A stretch of DNA of 64,000 nucleotides from Variovorax sp. KBW07. Its GTDB lineage: Bacteria > Pseudomonadota > Gammaproteobacteria > Burkholderiales > Burkholderiaceae_C. How positions within the stretch are numbered: the stretch's first letter is position 1; each line of letters starts with the position of its first letter. The DNA is taken from the NCBI RefSeq assembly GCF_003852515.1, contig NZ_QAJK01000065.1:30029-94028 (forward strand), written 5' to 3'. The notes under the pieces were generated by a model, which worked only from the letters and a program-made list of their open reading frames with translations, made no database searches and was not told the DNA's origin. The translations under genes and the position numbers were made by a program. Of the stretch, positions 18,501-27,500 are shown piece by piece.

Positions 18501-21500
18501 CCAGCCGCAGCGCGCCGCGCAGGTTGGCGAAGACCCCGTTGAGGTCCAGCCGCATGCGCTCCAAGCGCGAGACGCTGCCGGCCTGCCAGGTGGTGCTGGT
18601 GGGCAGTGCGCGCACTTCGGGTGCCGGGTTCAGCGTGCCGCCGATGCGCACGTCCAGGTCGCCGCCGCCGGTCAGCAACAGCTCGCCCGAGCGCGTGACG
18701 CGGCCGGTGCTGCCCACCGCGAGATGCAGGCCCTGGCTGCGCGACACGTAGGTGCTGCTGTAGTCGCCCATCTGCTCCATCATCCCGGCGTTGCCGCCGG
18801 TCTCGAACACCAGGTTGCCGCCACCCAGCGTGCCGATGCCGGTAAAGCCGACCAGCGAGGGCCAGAGGCCGCCGAGGTCATAGGTCGAGCTTTCGTTGCC
18901 CGCGACGTAGCTGCCGAAGTTGATCCACCAGGCGGTGGGCACGCCATCGGCGCCCGGCACCACGCTGCCGGTGCCCTGGCGCCAGAGCCAGTTGCCGAGC
19001 ATGGCGCTGGGCGGCTGTCCGCGGAACACGCCCAGTTCGTCGGTGGTGCGGCGCACGTTGCCCCGGGTGCCGATGGTGTCGCCGCGCGCATCGCCCTGCA
19101 CGCGCACGCGCAGGTTGCCGCCGTGGTCGGGGTACCAGGCGCGGTACAGGTTCTGGCTGTCGACGAACTGCTCGAAGATCGGGTAGTCGCCGTCGAGCAC
19201 GTTGCCGCTCGGGCCCTTGGCGCGCGGCAGGTTGAAGTCGGCGTCGTCGGTGCGCGCCGATGCGCGGGTGCCGGCGGTATAGATGCCGTAGGGCGAGCGC
19301 TGCGTGAAGTCGTTGCCGGCCAGCAGGTCGAGGTCGCCGGTGCCGGTGCGCACCACGCTGAACAGCGGCTGGCGCACGGGGAAGGACTTGAAGTTCCAGA
19401 CCTCGGGGGTCTCGGAAACGAGGTCGCAGTAGCCGAAGTCGCACATGCCCCACGACACCTCCTCCGGCGTGAGGATCGCGCCCTTCCCGCCATACCCTTC
19501 GTCCGCGGCCAGTTGGTTCCAGGCCCAGACCTTGCCGCCGGAAACCAGCTCCTTCGTGAAGCCGTTGCCGTAGTGCGTGTCGCCCAGCAGCAGGTCGCGC
19601 TGCGGCCCGCGCGACTGCAGCGCGCGGCTGTCGGCGGCCTGCGTGTCGGCGCCGGCCACCAGGCGCATCGACCACGACTGCGAGCCCTCGGCCAGCATCG
19701 GCGCGATGGCGAAGTTGCGGCCCTGGTTGCCGTCGGCATCGGCCAGCCGCAGCTTGACCGACGCCACGCCGCCGGGCAGCTTGACGATAGTCTCGGCCGG
19801 GATGACGGCGCCGCGCCGCAGCGCCACCTCGCGCGCCAGCACCGGGCCGTTGTAGCGATAGAAGGGCGGCTGGTTGACGTCCATCACGGCGCCGTTGGGG
19901 AACGGCAGCGGCACGCCGGCCGGCCACAGCATCTGGCCGACCTTGGCCGCGCCCGCCAGGCGCACGCCGGGGTCGAGCTGCATGTTGACGCCCAGCACCA
20001 GCGGCTGCGCCAGCACGGTGCCGGCCGCATGGATCACGTTGCCGGCGGCATCGCGCACCGCGCCGCCGAGCACGGTGCCCGCGGGCAAGGTGTAGCTCTC
20101 GGTCAGCACCGCGCGCACCGGCAGCACGGTGCCCGCGGCCAGGCTCATGGGCTTCAGGGGCGCATCGAAGTTGAGCGCGCGGCCGGGCTGCAGGAAGGTG
20201 TCTTCGGCCAGCGAGACGGCACCGCCGCGCGGCACCACCACGTCGCCGCCGAAAGGCACGCGCCCCTTCAGCAGCACCCAGCCGTCGTCGTCGCGGGTGA
20301 CCGGCAGCGCCGAGGTGTCGAAGCCGTCGTTGATGCTGCCGTAGATTTTCAGGTTGCCGCCCGCGCGTATCGCCAGCGCGCCGGCCTCGCCCGAGCCATG
20401 CACGCCGGTGCGCTGCGTGCGCGCATTGAGGCTGTCGTAGCGGAAGCCCGAGAGGTCGAGGTCGCCGTCGATCTGCAGGTCGCCGTCGGGCGTCTTGCTG
20501 ACGATCTGAACGCCGGGGCGCAGATGGAAGGCATCGCCGTAGGCACGCAGGCCACCGAGCCTGCGGTTGACCAGGTCGCCGTTGGCCAGCGCGTTGCGCA
20601 TGAAGTCGACGCTGTCGTCGTGCTTGGCCTGCAGGTAGGCCTGGTCGATGCGCTGGTAGGGCCGCCCGCTGGCATCGGGGTCGGTGCCCATGGGCGCGTC
20701 GTCGTAGCGGAAGAAGCCGTTGACGTTGACCGTGCGCGCGCCGTCGATGCGCAGCGTGCCGCTGGCGTCGATGTCGATGTCGCTGCCGCGCGCGCCACCC
20801 AGGCGCGGCGCATTGAGCTCCACCGTGCCGAAGGCGCGCGGCGTGCCGTCGGTGCCGGCGCGCAGGTCCATGCGTGCGCCGTTCTGCAGCACCAGGCGGC
20901 CGCTGCCGCTGTCGATCTCGATGATGGCGCGGTTGGGCGCCTCGATGGCCTGGCCGTAGCTGTCCACGCGCAGCCGCGAGCCGTGCGCATCGAGCAGCGC
21001 GTTGCCGGCGATGGTGACGCCGTCGCGCGCCGCCAGCCGGATGCTGCCGACCTGCACGCCGCCGGCGTCCACCTTGCCTGCCACGGTGAGGTGGCCACCA
21101 TCGACCGAGAGATTGATCTCGCGCGCCTTCAGCTCGTCGCCCACCGTCAGGTCGCCCTGCTTGAGCTGGAAGCTGCGTTCGCCGAGCACGCCGCCGTCGG
21201 TCAGGCGGCGGTTCAGGCCCGCGAAGTCGGCAAGGCGCTGCGCGCGCACGTCGATGCGCCCGGCCGCGTAGGGCACCGGCGTGCCGCCGGCGTCGTATTC
21301 GCCGCTGCTGCCACCGGCGATGCGGCCCAGCAGCTCGACGTTGCCGGCACCCGCGTCGAGCGCGGTAGCGGTGAGCTTGCCGGCGCGGTTGTTCTGTGCC
21401 GACATGTCGATCTGCGCGCCCTGTGCCAGGCGCACATTGCCCTTGCGGCTTTCGATCTCCACGTCGCCGCCCCAGCTGTACTTGTCGACGTCGAAGAAGC

Positions 21501-24500
21501 GCAGGCGCCGGCCGGCCAGGTCGAGCCGCGCGCCGTCCTGCAGTTGCACGTCGCCGTCGGCGCGCAGCACCAGCTTGCCGCTGGGCAGCACGACCGAGGT
21601 GTCGAGCGCCACGCTGCGCCCGTCGATGGCTATCTCGGCGCCCAGCGCGCGCGAGGCCTCGGCGTCGGTCAGCGTGCCGGGCTGCGCGCCCTGGGGCGCG
21701 GCCACGCGCACGTCGCCGCCAGCCTTGTAGCGCATCACCGAGCCGGCATCGCCGGTCAGCAGCGGGGTGTCGATGCGCAGCGTGCCGCCCGTGCGCACGT
21801 AGCCCTTGGTGGCCTCGTCCCACGCGCCCTGCGACTGGTAGACCGAGAGCGATCCCTTGTGGCGCGCCGTGACCTGCTCGCTGGCATTGAGCCGCACTTC
21901 GCCGAAGCCCAGCACCAGCCGGTCCATCTCGTGCACGGTGTCGACGCGCATGCCGCGCGCGGCGCCCAGCTCGATGCGCCGGGCGTCGATCTGCAGCCGG
22001 CCGCTGCCGGTGCCCGCGCCGCCCGCGGCCACCAGGCCGGGCGGCGTGTCGGTGCCGTTCCACACCAGCACGTCGGTGTGGATGCGCGCCACGTCGTCCG
22101 CGCCGCCCCAGCCGTGGATGGCGGGCGTGGTCAGCATCAGGCGCTCGATGGGTGACTTGCCGGTGGCGGGGTCGATGGTCGACAGCTGCGCCGAGCCGAA
22201 GAAGTTGACCGCATCGCGCACGGTGAGCACCAGGTTCTCCAGCGCGGGCGCGCCGGTGCTGGTGTCGCCGCGCAGCAGGCGGTCGAGCAAGGGCTGGTTC
22301 AGCGTCAGGCCCGGCGGCAGCGCGCCGCGCGCCGCGGCATCGGCCAGCGCGCGCTCGCTGCCGACGTTGATGCCGCCCAGCGCCAGCACCAGGTTGCGCG
22401 TGCCGTAGCGCGAGCTTTCGCCCAGCGTGAAGGACTGGTCGGTGGCGGCGGTGATGGTGCCCTCCGAGTACAGCCGTGCGCCGGCATTGCAGTTGCCGGT
22501 GCTGGTGCACACGCCGATGTCGATGCGGCCGGGGCCCGTTTCGCCGCCGGCCGAAGCGGACGGCGGCCGCACGTCGAGCCAGCCGTTGGACACCGCCAGC
22601 ACGCTGCGCAACCCCGGGCTGTAGATGTAGCCGCGGCGCGAGTCCCAGGCGGCCGGCCCGCGGCCCAGCGTGTCGATGCCGGCACCGGACTCGATGGTGA
22701 TGCCCGAGTCGCGGCGGTCGGTGACCAGGAACACTTCGCCCGCGCGCAGCACCGCGCCTTCACGCAGCACGATGCCCTCGGCGGCACTGCCGAAGCCGAG
22801 GTTCCTGGCGTCCTTCAGGCGGTCGGCCGCCGAAGGGTCCAGCACTGTCGTTCCTACCGGTGCGCCGCCGATGTTCAACTGCGCGGCACCGATGGCGTTG
22901 AGGTCGCGCGCATGCAGCGAGGTGCCCTTGTAGCCGGGCGTGGGCGCGGCGCCGTCGGCCAGCACCTCGAAGCTGCGGCTCCATCCGCCGAGCACCAGCG
23001 CCGTGCCGCCCATGCCGTCGCCCACCGGGGCGTAGCGCGTGGTGCCGGCGAAGCGCAGCGAGGGTTCGCCGGGCACCTCGCCCGGCTTGCCCTTCAAGCC
23101 GAATTCAAGGCGCAGCGACTTGGCGTCGCGCTCCACCAGCGGACGCGGCACGCCGTCGCGCATCGCCTGCGCCACGGCAAAGTCGGCATAGCCGGTCTCG
23201 TTGTACTGCGCGTAGGTACGCAGCACGTCGGCCGGCGTGAACACCGCCTGCTGCGGCAGCGCATCGTGGATGCCGGTGCCGGCCACGCCCAGCTGCGCGG
23301 GCGCGGTGTAGGAGCCGTTGCGCATGGCGGTCGAGCTGCCCGGCGCGCCGACCTGCGACGCCAACCCGTTGAGCTCGACGCGGAAGGCGCCCGGCAGCAG
23401 CGCATAGGTGGAAGGCATCAGCGTGTAGGTGCCCGGCGGCAGGCCGGGCACGCCGGCGCCGATGGTGATCTGCCGGCCCACCGCCGGATCGCTCGCGCCC
23501 TTCTCGCCCTTGAGTGGCGCCTGCAGCGGCTGCGCGCCCGGCACGATGGCGTAGACCGGGTTGGTGGCCAGCGTGGGCAGCACGAAGCCCTTGCGCTGCG
23601 CGCCGATCTGCACCAGCGGGTGCATGCGTGCATCGGTGGAGCCGCCGCGGCCGGCCAGGAAGGCGGTGCCGGTGAGCGTGCCGCCGCCCGACATGTCGAG
23701 CACCGCGCCCTCGCGCACATCCACCGCGTGGCCGGACAGCGTGATGGTGGGGCCGACGCCGGGCACGCGGTAGATCACGTCCTTGCCGTTGAAGAGATAG
23801 GTCAGCCCGTCCTGCGTGCCGCCGTAGGGCATGAGCAGCCCTTCGGCGCTGATCGAGGTCAGGCTGCCCGCGTGCAGTTGCACCGAGCTGGCGGCGGCCG
23901 AGTCGAGGGTGTTGCCCAGCGTGATGCTGCCCAGCGGCGCGCGCAGCACGCCGCGCTGCTCGATGTTGGCTGCGTAGAAGGTCATGCTGCCGAAGGCCGA
24001 CTGCGGCATGGCCGGCGTGTCGTCCACACGCTCGATCACCAGCCTGCGGCGCATGTCGAGCTCGACCTGGCGCACGCCCCATTTGTCGAGGAAGCTGCGC
24101 TGGCCGACCTGCACCAGCCCGCTGTCGCCGGTGGCCGGATAGATCTGCGCCGCCGCCAGCGTGAGGTCGCCCGGCACGTAGAACCTGGCCCCGTTCGAAA
24201 AGCGCAGGTCGCCGCTGCTGCGCAGCAGCGTCTGGTCGAAGGCGTTGCGCTCCACGACCAGGTCTTCGGGCACGTTGCGCACGATGGTGCCGCGCACGCC
24301 CTGCTGCACCGAGCCCACCAGGTCGATGAGCTGCGCGTCAAGGCGCAGCGAACTGCCAGCCGACACCAGCGGCACGCCGAGGGTGCCGCCCCCCTCGCCG
24401 GCGTTGCGCGAGCCGGTCACCGGGTTGGGCAGGATGTAGTCGTCGGGCTGCGCGCGCCCGCTGCCGGCCATGCGGATGTAGGGCGCGGCCAAGGCCACGC

Positions 24501-27500
24501 GCGCATCGGGCCTGGCCGCATCGGCCAGGGCCAGCGCGCTGGTGGTCAGGCGCAGGCTCTGGCCCAGCGAGAGATCGACGCTGCCGTCGAAGGACAGCAT
24601 GCCGTGGCTGAGCAGCGAGAGGTTGTCGAAGCCGCCGTCGTGGATGCGATCGACGCCGATGCGCGCGGCGCCGTAGGCCAGCGCGCGATGCGCTTCGCCG
24701 GGACGCAGGTCGGCGGCATCGGCGACCGCGCTGCGGCCCTGCACCTGTGCCAGCAGCATCTCGCGCGGCACGCGCACCGCGTCGTCGACATTCGCGCCCT
24801 TCAGGCTGTAGCGCGCCACCAGGCCGTAGATGGGCGTGTCCAGGTTCAGTGCCAGCGTGCCGCCGGCCGCGCCCGCGCCACCCGCGGCGGCGCGCATGTC
24901 GCCGTCCAGGAACAGGCCGCGGAAGGAACTGAGCGCGATGGTGCCGCCATGGCTGGCGACATCGGTCGCGCCGCGGCCCGGCAGGTCGAGCGTTGCCGAC
25001 GTGCCCGAAGCCTCCAGCCGCGCACCGGGGCGCAGCACCACGAAGGCATCGGCCGCGTCCACCTGCGCGGCATCGGGCACGTGGCGCGCGCCGATCTCGA
25101 TGGTGCCGCCGTTGGCCACCTGGCCGTAGCGGCGGCCCAGCACATCGGTGACCACCACCGGTCGCGCGGCGACGTCGATCAGTGCGTGCTCGCCGATCCA
25201 GTAGGAGCGCGCGTTGGGCATGCCGTCGGCCAGGTTGCGCTGGTTGCCGATGCCGTGCTCGCCCGGCAGCAGCGAGACGCGCCCGCCCCAGGCCGAGAGC
25301 GTGCCATCGACCGTGACCTGGTCGTTGCCGCGCAGCGTGAGCGTGCGGCCGGGATCGAGCGCGATGTGCGCGCCCTCGCCCACCACCAGCGGCGCGCGCT
25401 GGTAGACGGTGCCGGCCTCCAGCGTCAGGTCGGCGCCGGCGCGCTGGGTGAGCTTCTGCTTCAGCGGATCGTCCTGGTACACCGGCGGGGTCCACAGCGG
25501 CAGTGCGGCGGACGGGTCCGCGCCAGTGGGCATGAGCGCGCCAGCGGCCGGGTCGAAGCGCTGCACCGGCATGCGCACATCCACGCGCGTGCCGTCGGCC
25601 ACGGCCACGCCGTCTTGCCCGCGCACCGTGTACTGCGCGAAGCCGCTCTGGAACAGGCCTGCATCGAGGTTGAGCAGCGGCTGCACCGCGACCGCACGCG
25701 GCAACGTCTTGCCGGCGGCGATCAGCGTGCCGGCAGGCATCACCGTGTCGGCGGAAGCCAATGCACCAGCCTTGTACGACGTGGTCTTGGCCGGAATCGG
25801 CAGGCCCGAGGGGAACACGTCCTTGGGCACGACATAGCCCTTGGCCAGTTCGCTGATGCCCACCAGCACGGTGCCGGACGGCACCATCTGGCCGGCCTCG
25901 TAGATGTTGCCGTCGACCAGGTACACCTCGGTGTCCGGGGGCACCACCCAGTTGGCGCCGGTGGTGAGGGTGCGGTTGGGGCTGACGTCGGGTTGCACGG
26001 CCTCCTTCAGCGCCAGGCCCGGAAGCGCGCGCGACACCGTGATGGAAAAGTCCATCGGGATCACGCTGCCGGCCGCGATCAAATAGTCGCCGGCCAGCCG
26101 CAGGTGCACGCTGCTGCTGCGCCCTGCCGCGAGCTGCCCGTCGCTGCCGGCGGGCAGCTGGCCGATGCTGATGGCCGTGCCGGTGGCCAGCGTGAGCTTG
26201 CCACCGCCCTTCACGCCATGGCCGCGCACTTCGCCGTCCATGCGCAGCGTGCCCGGGCCCACGCCTTCGGAGCCGGGCTGGGCCGCCATCAGCGTCACGT
26301 CGCCGCCTCGGCCGCCGCGCAGTTCGTTGCCGGCCATGAGGGCCGCGCCGCCCGACACGTCGATCAGGCTGCGCGCACCCAGCGCGACATCGCCGGTGCT
26401 GCGCACCGTGACCTGCCCGCCGTCCACGTAGGGCAGGCCATCGATGCGATCGGGCGACTGCGCGATGTTGCTCCACAGGCCACGCGCATCCAGCCGCACG
26501 CCCTCGCCCACCGCCACGCGCGGCTGGTAGCCGGCGGACAGCATGTCGGCGATGGAGATGTCGACCCAGCTGCCGCCGTTGACGCTGGCGAACCGGCTCA
26601 CCAGGTCGCCCAGGGCGATGACGCCGCCGCGCGCGACCAGGTCCGCATCCACCGCCACCGTGGGCGCGTGCAACGCGATGGTGCCGCCAGGCGCGACGGT
26701 GATGGCCGACTTGACGGCCACCGTGTCGTTCGCATACGCGACGACGCCGCCCAGGCGCTGGCGCCGCAGCCAGCCGCTGTCGATCTGCACGTGGCCCTTG
26801 AGGTCCGTTGGCAGCGCGGCGCCGGCGGCCAGCGCATCGCCCAGCGAAGGGGGCGAGGCTGGCGAGCCCGATGCGTCGGCGAAGGTGACGCGGTCGACCC
26901 GCGCGGAGGGGTTGTCGCGCAGCAGCCCGGTGGTGGCGTCGTAGACCGGCGCCACGCCGCCGATGACCAGGCGCCCGGCCAGCGGTGCCGCGGCCTGCAA
27001 TTGGCGGTAGCTGTCCAGGCCCGCATCGCGCTTGCGCTGCTGGCGGTCGCCCTGGAACACGGTGGCGTCGATGTCGCCCTCGAGCACCGCGGCGCGGGTG
27101 CCGACCTGCACCTGGCCGGCATCGCGGCCCACGGTGTAGCCGTTTTCCATACGCTGGCGCGGCGCGATCAGCGCGTTGTAGAAGAAGCCGGTGGTGTTCT
27201 TGCCCCAGCGCGCGTGCTCGTCCTCGAAGCCGCGGTACAGGCCGGTGTAGCTGATGTCCGCCGGCGCGGTCGACAGGTTGTACAGGCGCCCGTCGTTACC
27301 CTTCAGCCAGCTCTGCTGCAGCAGGCCGGTCTGCACATTCAGCGTGCCGCCGGCCACGTTGATGAGCGAGCCGCGCTGCGTGACCAGCTCGCCGCCGGCA
27401 AAGGCCACCGTGCCGCCCGATGCGGCCCATTCGCCGACGGTGTGGCCGTCGGTGTTGAGGTAGCCGCCCACTTCCAGCAGCCCGCCGCCGGTGTACCAGC

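Noticed and set aside
15106-22155. A 2,349-codon open frame on the + strand
   Set aside because: It is the antisense of tpsA. Its translation is rich in Ala, His, Gln, Arg and Val with no domains, the typical shadow of GC-rich coding sequence. The minus-strand frame has a signal peptide, TPS domain and beta-helix repeats.
18878-22510. A 1,210-codon minus-strand frame inside tpsA
   Set aside because: An arginine-rich alternate frame of tpsA with no family resemblance.
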